A stretch of 64,000 nucleotides of DNA from Ehretia macrophylla (GCA_037974665.1 CM075773.1:65268263-65332262); one strand, 5' to 3'. Positions 30,501 to 43,479 are shown, numbered from the stretch's first letter. Translations and numbers: made by a program. Notes: a model not told the origin generated them from the letters alone.

Positions 30501-31312
30501 AATTAAAATAAACTACAGTTTAAATTGGCTAATACTAACACAAAGTATTCTCTATAGCCTAACTAGTAAGATTAAAGTATAACTAAAATCATACAACAAA
30601 TTTATTTGAACTTTAAGAAATCATTAGAAAAATCCCTTACCAAACCAAATAGAATTTGTAGGTAGAAAGCTCAAATCTTCTATCCTATGTGCATGCAGAA
30701 ACTCCAACTGTCCTCTTTAAGCTTTACCCTAAAAAAATTCTCGCGCAAATCTCTTTTTCTTCCTACTGTTTTCTCACGTTTTTTTTTTCTCTCTTGCTTC
30801 GGGTTTGCTTGTATTTGCTCACTTTTTATTTGTTTGGTTTATAGGCTTTGCAACTTGTAAACAACATATATATATATATGGTAAGCCAATCATCCCAAAA
30901 GCCACCGCCCACAATTCAAATGTGATTGCACTGATTCTTTTTTTTTTCTTTAGTTGGCATTCGGTCCACTAATGCTTTTGTCTTTGTTCACTTTTGTTTC
31001 TAAGTGCTGACTAGACTAAAGAATATATAGACTAACTAATCTAATTAATAGGAAAGCTAAACTAATGCTCAAGGTTTCACGGGTTGACTTTTTTTTTTTG
31101 GTTGTAGTTAGCTAATATAAAACTAACTAATGTAAAGATTAAGTTAATGCATTTAAAATATCTACTAATGCCTAAACGAAATAAAAACTAGGCCTAAGTA
31201 AAATAACACCTAAGCCCGAACAGATCAAAATCACTTAATTCTACCATCCCGGACATGCAATGCACAAAAGGAACACTAAATGAAGTCACGAAATAAAATA
31301 ATTAAAGCAATT
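27509..31312 (-). repeat. 3' LTR of the Tekay-like element, interrupted and deleted
   Basis: Compared with the 5' LTR it has lost about 50 bases at its coding-strand start together with the polypurine tract (the match ends near 31312), about 300 bases corresponding to 36390-36700, and about 110 bases where another LTR fragment (27697-29768) sits. A 22-base piece (ACCTGTACAACATACAAACA plus TC) is duplicated at 27663 and 27608. Confidence 0.8.
27697..29768 (+). mobile_element. LTR fragment of a second gypsy family inside the Tekay 3' LTR
   Basis: It ends GGGATCGGAGCGTTACA at 29768 and is related throughout to the inverse of the solo LTR at 55457-58198: both have the block with GGAGGC and CTCCGA-like repeats and CCCCTGTTTATA(A/G)(A/G)ACTAT when read in one orientation. 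The expected other terminus (TGTGACGCCCG) is missing, so the piece is truncated at about 27697. No target duplication was found. Confidence 0.7.
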
Positions 31313-31360
31313 ATTACTTGTTACTCGGAACAACTCTAGATATTGATGCTTGATCTGATC

Positions 31361-34300
31361 CTATCTTTCACAAGTTGCTTCCTCAATACCGTGATGAATC
31401 CATAAGACTTTCACCATCGGAATCTTCTTTGTCCTCAGCTTTCGGTCCTTATGATCCAGGATACGAATTGGTAGTTCCTCATAGGACAAATTCTCACTGA
31501 GCTGCAACGGCTCTGGCTCTAACACATTAAAAGGATCCAGGTGATATTTCCTTGGCATAGAAACATGGAAGACATTATGAATGTTGGAGAGATTTTGTGG
31601 TAAAGCCAACTGATATGCCAACTTGCCAACTCTGCCCACAATCTCAAATGGTCTAACAAATTTTGGGCTCAGTTTATCGCCCTTACCATGACGAATAAGG
31701 CCTTTACGAAGAGATACTCTCAAGAAGATACGATCCCCGACCTCGAACTCTAGATCTCGTCTATGTTTATTGACATAACTCTTATGTCTGCTCTGTGCTG
31801 TAAGCATTCGCTGTTGAATCAGATGAACATGCTCTATTTCTTCTAGAAGTCCAGGCATCAAAGTCGGATCAATAACTTTCATCTCCCTTGCCTCATCCCA
31901 ATACAAGGGTGATCTGCATTTTTGCCTGTATAGAGCTTCATAAGGTGTCATACCAATAGTAGTTTGATAACTATTGTTATAGGCAAACTCAACTAGTGGC
32001 ATTTTTTTCTCCCAGCTCTTTCCGAAATCTAATACACAAGCCCTCAGCATATCTTCCAGAATCTGAATAGTCATCTCAGATTGACCATCTGTTTGAGGAT
32101 GATAAGCGGTAATAAAGTTTAATTTGGTACCCAAAGCTTCATGTAGACGTTGCTAGAATCTGGATGTAAATCGAGGATCCCTATCAGACACAATGCTCAC
32201 TGGAACTCTATGAAGTTTGACAATATTAGCCACATAAAGATCTGCCAACTTCTCAGGACTATCCTTTTTATTCATAGGAATGAAATGAGAAGTCTTAGTC
32301 AACCAATCCACGACAACCCATACTGTATCAAACATTCTCAGTGATCTAAGCAAACCTGTGACAAAATCCATTGTCACATGTTCCCATTTCCATTCGGGTA
32401 TTGCCAACAGTTGAAGTAACCCTACGGGTTGTTGATACTCTGCTTTCACCAGCTGACAAGTCAAACATCTAGACACAAACTCGGCAACATCCCTCTTCAT
32501 GTTACTCCACTCATAGTGCTGTTTCAAATCCCGATACATCTTAGTTCCACCAGGATGAATTGTGTATTTAGAGTTGTGAGCTTCTTCTAGAATCTCTTTC
32601 CTCATATTTGAATCATTAGGAACACACACTCTATTCCGAAATCGAAGCGCATCATATAACTTGAAATTAGACTTATCATCTTTAATGTGACCTTTAATTT
32701 TCTGAAGCTGCTGATCAAGTAACTGAGCTTCTTTAATCCGGGACAACAATAACGGCTGAATTTGCATATGTGCACATGCAATTCCTACGGAAGTCAACTT
32801 TGGCTTCCATAGACTAGCTTCATTCTTTAATTGCTAACATTGCAATGCTTGCCTTCCGGCTAAGAGCATCGACTACCACATTAGCCTTCTCAGGCAAATA
32901 GTTGATGGTGCAATTATAATAATCGAGAAGTTCCATCCATCTTCTTTGCCTCATATTCAGCTCCTTTTGAGAAAACAAATACTTTAAACTCTTGTGGTTA
33001 GTATAGATTTCAAACTGACTACCCCATAGATAATGATGTCATTTCTTAAGTGCGAATACTATAGTTGCCAACTCTAAATCGTGGGTCGAGTAATTCTCCT
33101 CATATGTTTTCAATTTACGAGATGCATAAGCGATTACCCGACCTTTCTGCATAAGGACGCAGCCTAAACCTTCCTTAGAGGCATCACTATAAATGACAAG
33201 ATTCTCCGTTCCCTCAGGTAAAACAAGTATTGGGGTTGTGGTTAATCTCTTTCTCAACTCATGGAAACTATTCTCGCACTTTTCATCCCATACAAAGTTT
33301 GTCTTCTTCTGAGTCAGTTTAGTAAGTGGCCCAGAAATCTTAGAGAAGCCTTTTACAAAACTGCGATAGTAACCCGCCAATCCAAGGAAACTTCCCACCT
33401 CAGTCATAGTCTCCGGTCTTTCCAAGACATAACAACTTCAATCTTAGCAGGATCCACAATAATGCCTTGCTGTGAAATCACAGTCTCGGTGCATAAGGTC
33501 CATAAATGCTGCAGGTGCATTCGTTAATCCAAAGGGCATAACTACAAATTTGTGATGCCCATACCAAGTCTGAAATACAGATTTTGGGATATTTTCTTGC
33601 CGAATCTGAAGCTGGTAGTAGCCCTGCCTCAAATCAAACTTATAATAGATCTTAGCTCCCTGTAATTGATCAAACAGCTCATCAATGAACGACAAAGGGT
33701 ATTTGTTCTTGATCGTCACCCGATTTAACCCCTGATAATCTAGACACAACTGCAAGGTGCCATCTTTCTTTTTCACAAATAGTACCGGTGCTCCCCATGG
33801 CGATGTACTTGGTTGAATAAAACCTTTCTCTAATTATCCCTGCAACTGCGTTTTCAACTCTTGAAGTTCAACAGGTGCCATTCGATATGGTGATTTAGAA
33901 ATAGGCTGAGTGCCTGGAAGCACATTAATAACAAATTCTATATCTCTCTTCGGTGGCAATCCTGGCAACTTCTCGGGAAATACATTTGGATATTCTCGAA
34001 CTACCGCACTTCCTTCAACTTTAACTTATCAAATGACTTGTTAATCAGATAAGCAATATAGCCTTGACACCCTTTCATCACAAACTTAGCAGCTTTAGTT
34101 GATGAAATAATAAAACTCCCTAAATAATCTTGATTTCCCGCTACTTTGATCATTGGCTGACCCAATAACTGAAACTTCACCACTTTTGTTTTACAATTCA
34201 GCTGCGCATTGTACTTCGCAAGCCAATCCATACCCAGGATAACCTCATAATCTCGGATAGGAAGTAAAATAAGATCAGCAGGGAATTCTTGGTCTTTAAT

Positions 34301-35598
34301 TTGAATCTTGCAAGCTTTACACACCAATTCAGTTACAAATCTGGTGCCCGTAGCTATGCTAACCTCCATCTTATACGACAACTTCTCCAATTGCAATGTA
34401 ATACTTTAACCAGCTGAGAAAGAAATAGGAAGTTACCTTCCACAACAGCTGCTACCTCAGGCCTATCCGACTGATCTATAGCATAAACACGTGCTTGGAC
34501 TCTCTGCCCTAGTACATTCTTCGCAGGCTTATTCTGCTGACCTCTGCCTCCTGTTTGCATTAGAGCATTCTTGAATTTTGGACAATCTCTTGCCAGATAT
34601 TGCTCACTACCATACCCCGTGCATTTACCAGCTTTTTGCCAAAAATTATCCTCGATGTGACCCTTCTTATTACAAAAAGCACATACTAGAACCGATGTAA
34701 TAGTATTACATCTGGAAGAACCCTATGAAGAAGGAACAATTGAACTTTCCAGCTAGTTCATCACAACAACCCGCCTATACCGGCCCTGAGCCTACTGAGG
34801 TTGGGACGGCACAAGCCTCCACTGATCCTGAGGTAGGAACTGCCTCTTACTAGGCTAGCTCGAACTAGCTCTATTATCTCTCTTCCTTTTCTCAACCCTC
34901 GATGCAGCCTCTAGGACATCCGAGTAAGTATCAAACTTGAGCGGAGCTAGAAAGTCCAAAATCTCTGGCCTCAGCCCCTTGATAAACCTTCTCACCCTTT
35001 GATCAACGGATTGTACTAATGCAGGTACATAGTGTGACAACTTATTGAACCGGGCTTCATATTAGGCTATTGTCATAGCACATTGACTACATGTTATAAA
35101 CTTCTCCTCGTGCCTCTCTCGTGCAATTGTCGGTGTATAATTGTTTTTGAAAGCTGCCACAACGTTCGGCCACAAATATGGGGTGTGCTGCTGATCCCAG
35201 TGGACTTTAACTATCTGGTGTCCCCATCAAATAGAAAGACTACACAAGTAATTTTCCTATCATCCGAGTAGTCCAAGGCATCATAAATATTCTGGACCCT
35301 CTCCAACCACTCCTCAGCTTTTTCATCGTCCATCTCACCTATAAATCTTGGTGGATGATACCTCAGAAACTCCTGTAGTACACTATCACAACCGTCACCA
35401 CTACCACCTCCATTACCTCTGGTGCCCCGATCAACAGGAGGGTTACCTCGATTACCCTAGTTCTGCTCAGTCTGCCTCTCAAACATCTAAGCTATATGTG
35501 CCTTCCATTTGACTCATAACCGGATCTTGCACCATCTGTTGATCACCTTGCCCCTCTTCATCTCTTTGGGGTCTTCCTCTAGTATTTTCTTCAGCCAT
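31361..35598 (-). pseudogene. gag-pol of the Tekay-like element, lacking the RT catalytic motif
   Basis: gag starts MAEENTRGRPQRDEEGQGDQ at 35598 and includes FIKGLRPEILDFLAPLKFDT. No intact protease D-[ST]-G is visible near 34400, but ILGMDWLAKYNAQLNC remains. RT has [32 protein letters not shown] and [13 protein letters not shown]. Then the sequence jumps from MDLMHR to [15 protein letters not shown] (near 33490), so the (Y/F)xDD motif is gone. RNase H follows ([17 protein letters not shown]). Integrase has H..H..CLTCQ, MDFVTGL, VSDRDPRF, then TAG at 32153-32155 and DGQSE. The tail ILDHKDRKLRTKKIPMVKVL resembles a chromodomain. Confidence 0.88.
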
Positions 35599-35840
35599 CT
35601 TTCAAACAAAAGTCAGCCACAGGTTATATTACACAATCCAACTATAAACAATTAATATCACATAAATAACAACTCCACGTAGTCATTAGCCACATTGAGC
35701 ACGTAAGGCCCGTTGTCCACATAAGGCACGCTGACTATATTTAGCTCACGTAACACGTAAGACATACATATATTCTTTCAAGATAGATTCATGTTAAGAC
35801 CTCTACCCAACAGTCCGAGAGTAATAACCCGGCTTACGTT

Positions 35841-35856
35841 AATCATGCTCTGATAT
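35841..35856 (-). promoter_or_regulatory. Primer binding site of the Tekay-like element
   Basis: Minus strand TGATATCAGAGC, one base off the usual TGGTATCAGAGC complement of initiator tRNA-Met, seven to ten bases after the 5' LTR end. Confidence 0.7.
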
Positions 35857-35865
35857 CACTAAATT

Positions 35866-38023
35866 TGTCACGCCCAAACTCGACCCCTCCTAGAATCCAA
35901 GTCAAGACACGATGAAATTTCAGCATTATAATATCTGTAATACGACCATTCAACAAATAAAGAAACCTGTATAACATACAAACATCCACAACCAAGCCAT
36001 CCAACAACAACCCATGCATAAAGCCTCCGTCACACCAACTTTTAATATATACATATAAGTACTCGAGCTTCAAAACAAACCATTAAAGCTAGCGGAATAT
36101 ATACAAGGCTAACGGAACTATATACAACGCAAAAGTAGCCTTAACAACTCTCAAACTTAAACCAGCTACATTGTAAACCTATATATTACAAGTCTGGTCT
36201 TAAAACAACATAATTAAGGGTTAAAAACAACATAAGCATTAAATCATCATGGAAGAGGCTCATCCACATAAATCACATCATCACATGGTTCGGCCTCAGC
36301 CTCATCTAGCATAAACTCCAACAACTCTTGACCTGAAAGGTGGATGAAAAGGGTAAGTTTTGATAAACTCAGCAAGGGGGGATAAAATGGAGATTTTCAC
36401 AAACATTTTTTGCCTTTGAAAGTCCTTTCAAAATATGCTATGCACGAGTACACGCAACAGGTATAATTAAACAAGAATATAAATATTTCACGTTGCAGGG
36501 ATACGTTCAATTTGTTGATGCCGACCCCTGTATACCATCACGAACTCATTTCCCCTGTATACCAGCGACTGTACCCCGGAAGTACACCCAACTACGACCC
36601 AAACCCTTATGGAACATTCAGTCCACACTGGTAGGGACTATAACATCGGTAGCGGTGTTATCGCCTGGCAAGTCCTATGCTGCCCAGTGCAACACTACTA
36701 TCACATCTCGCGTAAATGGTTGCAACCACGCTTTTAACATTCTTGACATTGGAAAAGACAACAAAGTAGGTTATCTCTCAAGCTCACTTAACATACAAGC
36801 ACGATTAACATCAATCGACAATCCATTTCAACTAACATCATGTAAGTTAGGTAACAAAGTAGGTCACCTAACCGAAAGCCAACTTTTAAAGCATTAATCG
36901 CTTCAAATCACATCCAACATCAGTTTAGCTCAAATAGCACATTTAACAATTAAAGAATACTAATAAACATTTAATATGACTCCTAGCATCAAATAACGTA
37001 ATAACTCAACCAAACGACCCCCGAACAGTTATATAACGTTAAAACAATTTAAAGCTAATCCACTGTACCAAATCGTCTTAGGATATTTATAGGCTTTAAT
37101 AAATGCTAAGAACTAATATTCATATTAATTTAATAATTAAAATTTAATATATGATACATAAAATTAAATTAAAATAAACTACCGTTTAAATTGGCTAATA
37201 CTAACACAAAGTATTCTCTATAGCCTAACTAGTAAGATTAAAGTATAACTAAAATCATACAACACATTTATATGAACTTTAAGAAATCATTACAAAAATC
37301 CCTTACCAAACCAAATAGAATTTGCAGGTAGAAAGCTCAAATCTTCTATCCTATGTGCATGTAAGAACTCCAACTGTCCTCTCTAAGCTTTACCCTAAAA
37401 AAATTCTCGCGCAAATCTCTTTTTCTTCCTGCGGTCTTCTCACGTTTTTTTTTCTCTCTTGCATCAGGTTTGCTTGTATTTGCTCACTATTTGTTTTGTT
37501 TGGTTTATAAGCTGTGCAACTTGTAAACAACATATATATATGGTAAGCCAATCATCCCAAAAGCTACCGCCCACAATTCAAATGTGATTGCACCGATTCT
37601 TTTTTTTTCTTTGGTTGGCATTCGGTCCACTAATGGTTTTGTCTTTGTTCATTTTTGTTTCTAAGTTGCTGACTAGACTAAAAAATATATAGACTAACTA
37701 ATCTAATTAATAGGAAATCTAAACTAATGCTCAAGGTTTCACGGGTTGACTTTTTTTGTTTGTTGTAGTTAGCTAATATAAAACTAACTAATGTAAAGAT
37801 TAAGTTAATGCATTTAAAATATCTACTAACGGCTAAACGAAATAAAAACTAGGCCTAAGTAAAATAACACCTAAGCCCGAACAGATCAAAATCACTTAAT
37901 TCTATCCTCCCCGACTTGCAATGCACAAAAGGAACACTGAGCGAAGTCACGAAATAAAATAATTAAGGCAAATATGCGAGCAAATAAAATAATAAAAAAT
38001 CTTCCCCAGGCTCGGACATCACA
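35866..38023 (-). repeat. 5' LTR of the Tekay-like element
   Basis: 2,158 bases reading TGTCACGCCC..CGGACATCACA on the + strand. The short frames inside it are non-coding LTR sequence. It gives the intact reference for the damaged 3' LTR. Confidence 0.9.
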
Positions 38024-38192
38024 TTCTAGCAATATTGTGAATAGACAAATTTGTTATTTTTGGAACTTAGATGAGAGCCAGCTTATGTAGATAATCTTTT
38101 ATTGCTCTCCTTGGCTTTGTATTCCTTGTATTTACTTGTTGAGTGTAATGGAATCCACTTACTTTTAGCAAAAAAAAAATACCTCTAACTTT

Positions 38193-39007
38193 AACAAATT
38201 AAAAACTAACCTTACACTATCAACCCATTGCCAGTGGTTGGAGAATTAATCAGTGAGCTTAAAATTCCAAATTTTCAAATATTTTAGTAAGAATTTTAGA
38301 TTAAAATATCCATTACTTCTTTCTAAGTATTAATCTGACCTTTAAGATTTTGCTTGTTTATCATTAACACCAATTGTTAGATCATTGGGTCAAATTACCA
38401 TTTACAATTCATTATACTAAAAAAAAAAATTTAAATCACCAAAAAAAAACCATAACAATTGTTGAAGTGAAAACATACACAAAAAGGAATAAGCTAAGAA
38501 TGATGCAAAGCTGGTTCGACGGCAAAGAGAGCTAGAATTTTTTTTTCTTTTGTTATTCACTTTTTCAGCAAAAAAAAAGAGATAATAAATGATTATATTG
38601 TCTTGTGCCTTATTCATGGGGAAAAATCGGCCTTGAACATATGTTTAGTGGTGGCTTTTGTAAGGGTATTAGGAGGTGATATGTGGTGACAATGTTGGCT
38701 ATGGTGTTTAAGATAGCTTATACTCTGGGTGTTATAGAAGGGTTGTGTATGTGTGTTTATGATGTCCAATATATGAGTATGGTTGTGTTGTTTTTGTGAG
38801 TCCACATGGTGTAAAAAAATGGTGGAAGTCTGATAGACGTGTGGTGGTGTATTTGTTGGGTGGAAGATGGAGAAAATGATGGGGAAGGTGATGGGTCTTT
38901 TGGGGGTGAATGAGGGATAATATAATTTGTTAAGAGTTAAAGGTTATGTTTATAATTATCAAAAGCCTAAGACCATTGGTGGGGCCGGTTTGAAGTGCTA
39001 TCTACGA
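38193..39007. other. Spacer without recognisable gene
   Basis: AT-rich with A runs at 38420-38450 and 38570-38580. The minus-strand frames are short and composition-driven. I see no gene, terminal repeat or RNA gene. Confidence 0.5.
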
Positions 39008-39133
39008 TTTTTTTTTGTGGTTAAACCAGTAAAATATATTCATTCAACTTCAAGAACTGTGAAAAACCACTTACAAGGTAAAAGAAAATCTTTACCGAAA
39101 CACTCGAAACTATTGGAGTAAAGCATTAAATTT

Positions 39134-40242
39134 TCAATATGTACAAAGGGCACGATTGCTATTGCTAACGCTAAATTTCTTTCCTGAGAGCATTTTCATT
39201 CGGACAATCTCGCAAATTCTTATCACAAGTTCGCCTTCTGTAGAAGCACCCTTCCAAAAAATTTTGCAACTGCGCTCCATCCAAAAGAGATAGATGCAGG
39301 CAAGAAAAAGGATCCTTAAGATTCCTGCTTTGATTTTCTTACCTTTGCAACTTTTAAGAATAAAGTGTAGAACTCGATCCCACTGAATACTCCCTATAGT
39401 AGCCATGGAAAACTTGATACCCCTTCTCTAGACTCTTTTGCTAAAGATATATTCAAAGAAGACATGATATCTCATTTCTAACATAGTATGGCATAGTGTC
39501 AAGCTATTAATCTGTACATCTCCATCCAATTAGTCTGGCCTTAGTTGGCAATCTATCAAGATTTTCTAACCAAGAGCAGAAGCAATGCTTAAGTATTCGA
39601 GGGTTTTTCCAAATCATATAGTCCCATTTCACCTTACCATGCTTTTCTTTAATGGCCTCCTAAGTAGCTATTATAGTGAATTCACCATTCGGCCTTGGAG
39701 TCCAAATGATAGAGTCGTTTTGATCATGACTCAAGGGTAGGGGAAGACCTTCACTTAGACTTGCAATGTCTCTTGGCCAATGCCAGTTACCATTACGGAT
39801 GATTTCTTTAACTTTGTATTACATTCCTAATCGTGAAGCACAGATTACTGCATGGTTGACATTGTTCCTCAAACATCCACTTGGATGCCATTAGTCCCAC
39901 TACAAGAAAGAATCATTACCATTGCCGATTTTACGCCGAATGAACTGGTAAACTAACTCTCTAATTTCAAGAATTTTCTACCAAGTCCATGAGGCATCAT
40001 TGGGAATATCAACACTCTATATGGATTTATTTGTAAGTAACACACTATTGACCCAAGTACCCCATAAAGAACCTTTGTCAGCATAAGAATTCCAAAATTG
40101 CTTAAGCACAACAACAATATTAATACCTTCAAGGCTTTTGAGCCCTAGTCCTCCTTTTTCTGTAGGTCTACAAATATCTTTCCAAGAAACCTTGTGCATT
40201 GCTTTTGTTCCTGCCTTATTACCTGACAAAAAGCCAGAGAGA
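39134..40242 (-). pseudogene. LINE ORF2 C-terminal region
   Basis: Reads SLSGFLSGNKAGTKAMHKVSW, CRPTEKGGLGLKSLEGIN, VVLKQFWNSYADKGSLWGTW, QFIRRKIGNGNDSFL-stop-WD and PNGEFTIIATQEAIKEK. This is the standard order of the post-RT region of plant L1 elements, ending at CKGKKIKAGILRILFLACIY and LSGKKFSVSNSN. Several stops (for example after DSFL near 39905) and frame changes are present. Upstream continuation KMGYFSMFIYPKNVIKKVK lies at 43407-43470, beyond the solo LTR. Confidence 0.82.
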
Positions 40243-40247
40243 CTTTG
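40243..40247. repeat. Target duplication CTTTG of solo LTR (left)
   Basis: CTTTG is repeated at 43402-43406. Confidence 0.85.
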
Positions 40248-43200
40248 TATAACGCCCCGATTCCTCACGAAACCGGGACTGTTATTTATCAAACTAATCT
40301 CAACCCATAACCAAACCCGGGCACAAATTTAGGAAAAACGGACAGAGTCTTCCCTGTTTATAGGATAATCTGTTCACCTGCAAGCAGTAACTTATCCACA
40401 AAAAAATCACAATCCAACTCCAAGGTACAATCCCATTCGCACAAGCATGCAAACTAACAAGGCAATCAAGTAAATCATTGAAGTTATTACAGCCCATCTA
40501 CCGTTATTAACTTATACAAGAATACAAGCTTTACTTTATATTATAACCTTTTAGATAATAGAAACATACATAGGGTTTCGTAATCTCAAAACAAAACACA
40601 TACAACCAGCAACTCGCATTTCCTGCACATAGACCAGTACATAGCATCCAACCATAGTTTTTCCTGAAATATGTTAAAACAAGGAATGAGTAACCAAAGT
40701 TACTCAGTGATGGAGGTGATGCAGTAAACCAGGAAGTGCTACATGATATGCAACAAGATGACAACATTTTCTACACCAACTAACAAAGCTAAATGAACAA
40801 GTATTTAACCACGTATAAAAAGGATACGGTTCCACTTGTCTCCCATCACAAGCCACTAGCCAAGATCTTCAAGCAAGTGCCGACAAAACCCTTATTCCTC
40901 CAAAAATGGGGTACTCCGGATGTACCCCGATCCTACGACCCTTTCTCCTGAGGTAGGTCCATATGCCCAGCAGGTAAACCATGCCTTTGGGGTTGTGGAG
41001 TATACTCAGCAAGAAAAAGGGAATAGGCACCATGGTAGTCGAGGGAGTACGGCAAGCCCGATGCCGCTCGTGTTTCTCGACGCTACCATGTCCGAAAAGG
41101 TTGGGCAACCCCGAGACAAGATCACGAGAAACAAGAATATCAAATCACGTAAGAGGAATGACGAAGTAGGCTGCCCTCGCAATTAATCACATATAACACG
41201 GAAAGACATAAGATAGCAAGTAAATAATACATATAAACTTTATCAATTACTAAATAATTCAATTTCGGATAAATAAATCAAGTTAAGATGCACAGAAGAG
41301 ATGAAGACTCCCTCACCTTAGTGAACCAAACCTGTGAGAATTAGCCAAGAACTTCTTCATTATGCTCCAAATGTACTATTCCTTCAATTATCACTACCTA
41401 ATACAATCAACTATATGTATAAGAAATTATATCTTTATTCTCTACTAAAGCTAATTCATAAAGCCATTAACTTATCCAACTCTATTTGATTCCCTCGAAC
41501 TTACATAACTAACAATATATATCATTGTTTAACAAGCATTTTAATCTAGATTTAAACAATACATAAACTCGAGTGATCACATATGCAACATTCTTTAAGT
41601 TCCAAGTATCACACAAAGATAATAGCAGAATAAATAACATATACATAGCCATGATAATTCATATAAGTAGAAACACTATATAACATCTAAACAATAAGTT
41701 ATATAAGCGTATCTTTACACATATAATGCAATTAAAAAGCAATATAAACATGTCTACTCAATCTTTAACTAGTATCCATATAGCTTAACTCACATCTTCT
41801 CTGAATAGATGAACTTGTTACACAAGTACATTTAAACATTTATCCAATCAATCAAGAATCAACTAACAACAATTATTACCATGGTTCATTACTAGTTCCT
41901 TTAATCCATTCTAAATTCATACTCAACCAAAGCCATGTAAACCAAGTGACTCAATTCACAAGACTTCACTACTATGTTACGTACACTACACAAAGGCATA
42001 TAAACATTTAATTACTCAATCATAAAACAATTATCATGAAATTAACTATGCGAACACAAAGGGGTCAACAATATACTTTTCACAAAACTTAACCAAAAGC
42101 TCACACATACCTTAGAATTGCATTTAGACACGCTAGGAGCAACTACAAATCAATACAAGTACTAAATCAATTAATTCATTCATTTTCCCTTTGTTCAACT
42201 AGGCTATTTAGCTTCCTACTGGAATTCAAGGATCAAATTAAGCTAACTAACCATGCTACCAATCTAAGGATACCTAAATACCTCATTTAGAACCTCCAAT
42301 TCATAACCTAGAGCACAAGTACACGAAAACACCGAAAAAGCCTCTTTGTGGGTTTACACTACAAGTACCAATTCTGGAACCCAAACAAGCGAAACGAAGA
42401 CACTTCTAAGGCTTCAATACTTAATAAAGACTAGCCATAACCTCGAAACGTGCTCGGATTCGAGTTAACCCTGAAACCCCTTATTAAAGTAGTCGAATTT
42501 GATCAAATTATTCAAATTTTGTACATGGCAAGCGCAACTAACATTTCAAGGACCTAATTAGCAACTACTAGAAGTCTCGAATTGAATTAATTTGAAATTT
42601 TTTTCGGAAACCCTAGTTTGACACTATTCATCATCTTCTTCAAGTGAAATCTTGTCAAAAATTTAGTTTCAAGCTATACCAATGCATATAAAAGGTCTCT
42701 AGCATGTAATAATACTATATACAATAAGAATCAAGCATGTTATGACACATTAATGGCAAAATCTGAAAATTACAAAATTGAACATAAACTTTAAAACTCC
42801 ATGAAAATACAAAAATTCCCTCACAATGATGTTGTAAACAAGTGGTTGATACTCCCTAGTGCTCCAAACTCCTCCTAGACCAAGCCAAAGGACCAAATTC
42901 TTGCTCAAAAGTTGAAGAAATTTTTTTCCTCTTTGGCTCCAAGGGTTGTCAGGTTCAAGGGGGGGTTTTTGGCTATTTTTGCTTTTGTTTTGTTGAGTAA
43001 ATGTCTTATAAGGTGATAATTTGAATATATATATGTGCATGTGCAATTAATTGAGGTCAAATGCTACAAAAATCTTGGTCAAATGAGCTTAAACTTTAAT
43101 TGTTTGGTAACTACTTTAAAACTAATGTTTTACATACGTAACACTATTCAAACGAGGTGAAAAATATTTTTCAAACGTATACTCCCGGCCTCTAAAGTCC

Positions 43201-43401
43201 ATAATGACAAGTTTCCAATTCCTTTTATATGTCATGTGGTTTAGAAAAAATATTAAATCGAGCATTTAAGACAGTCAAATTTCTTATAAATAGTGCCTTC
43301 TAAATAAAACAATTAAGCAAGAAAAGAAATTCACATAAAAATGCTCAAAAAGATATGCAACAGTTATTTAAAAAGATGTGATGAAATTCCCGAATGTTAC
43401 A
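40248..43401 (-). mobile_element. Solo LTR of a Tekay/Del-like gypsy element (3,154 bp)
   Basis: On the + strand it reads TATAACGCCCCGATTCC..CCCGAATGTTACA, flanked by CTTTG on both sides. It contains no gag-pol. The first 150 bases resemble the solo LTR at 55457 (GGACAGAGTCTTCCCTGTTTATAGGA.AAT). Orientation is inferred from the Tekay-like element here, whose LTR ends in GGGCGTGACA. The + strand start TATAAC instead of TGTAAC is probably a G to A change. It interrupts the LINE reading frame exactly. Confidence 0.88.
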
Positions 43402-43479
43402 CTTTGTTTGACTTTCTTGATGACATTTTTGGGGTAGATGAACATGCTAAAATATCCCATTTTTTAGTCAAATGGGATA

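Larger units (their letters stand above)
27509..38023 (-). mobile_element. Tekay-like (chromovirus) Ty3/gypsy element
   Basis: Coding on the minus strand: 5' LTR 35866-38023, primer site, gag, protease, RT, RNase H, integrase with a chromodomain-like end, and a damaged 3' LTR 27509-31312. The 5-bp TSD TTCTA (27504-27508 and 38024-38028) lies in the LINE on both sides. On the coding strand the LTR begins TGTGATGTCCGAGCCTGGGG and ends GGCGTGACA, as in Tekay/Del elements. Multiple stops, frameshifts and deletions make it inactive. Confidence 0.92.
26587..38179 (+). mobile_element. 5'-truncated LINE (L1-type), split by a gypsy element
   Basis: LINE sequence is 26587-27508 and, after the inserted gypsy element and one copy of its TSD, 38029-38179, ending in A10. 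About 1.07 kb of LINE remains: the C-terminal part of ORF2 and the 3' UTR. It is bounded by a long target duplication. It lacks endonuclease and RT, the usual fate of 5'-truncated copies. Confidence 0.9.
39008..43470 (-). mobile_element. Second LINE remnant, split by a solo LTR
   Basis: Minus-strand ORF2 C-terminus lies on both sides of the solo LTR at 40248-43401. A T9 run on the + strand (39008-39016) is the likely A-tail. The upstream end fades near 43470, beside a short inverted repeat AAATATCCCATTT..AAATGGGATATTT. No target duplication was found. Confidence 0.78.

Noticed and set aside
36493-36897. 134-residue frame and its counterpart at 29988-30233
   Set aside because: Both lie within the LTRs of the Tekay-like element; no domain and not conserved as coding between the two LTRs.
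39898-39912. CACTACAAGAAAG, resembling a CACTA terminus
   Set aside because: It falls inside continuous LINE coding sequence (IGNGNDSFL) and has no subterminal repeats or partner end.
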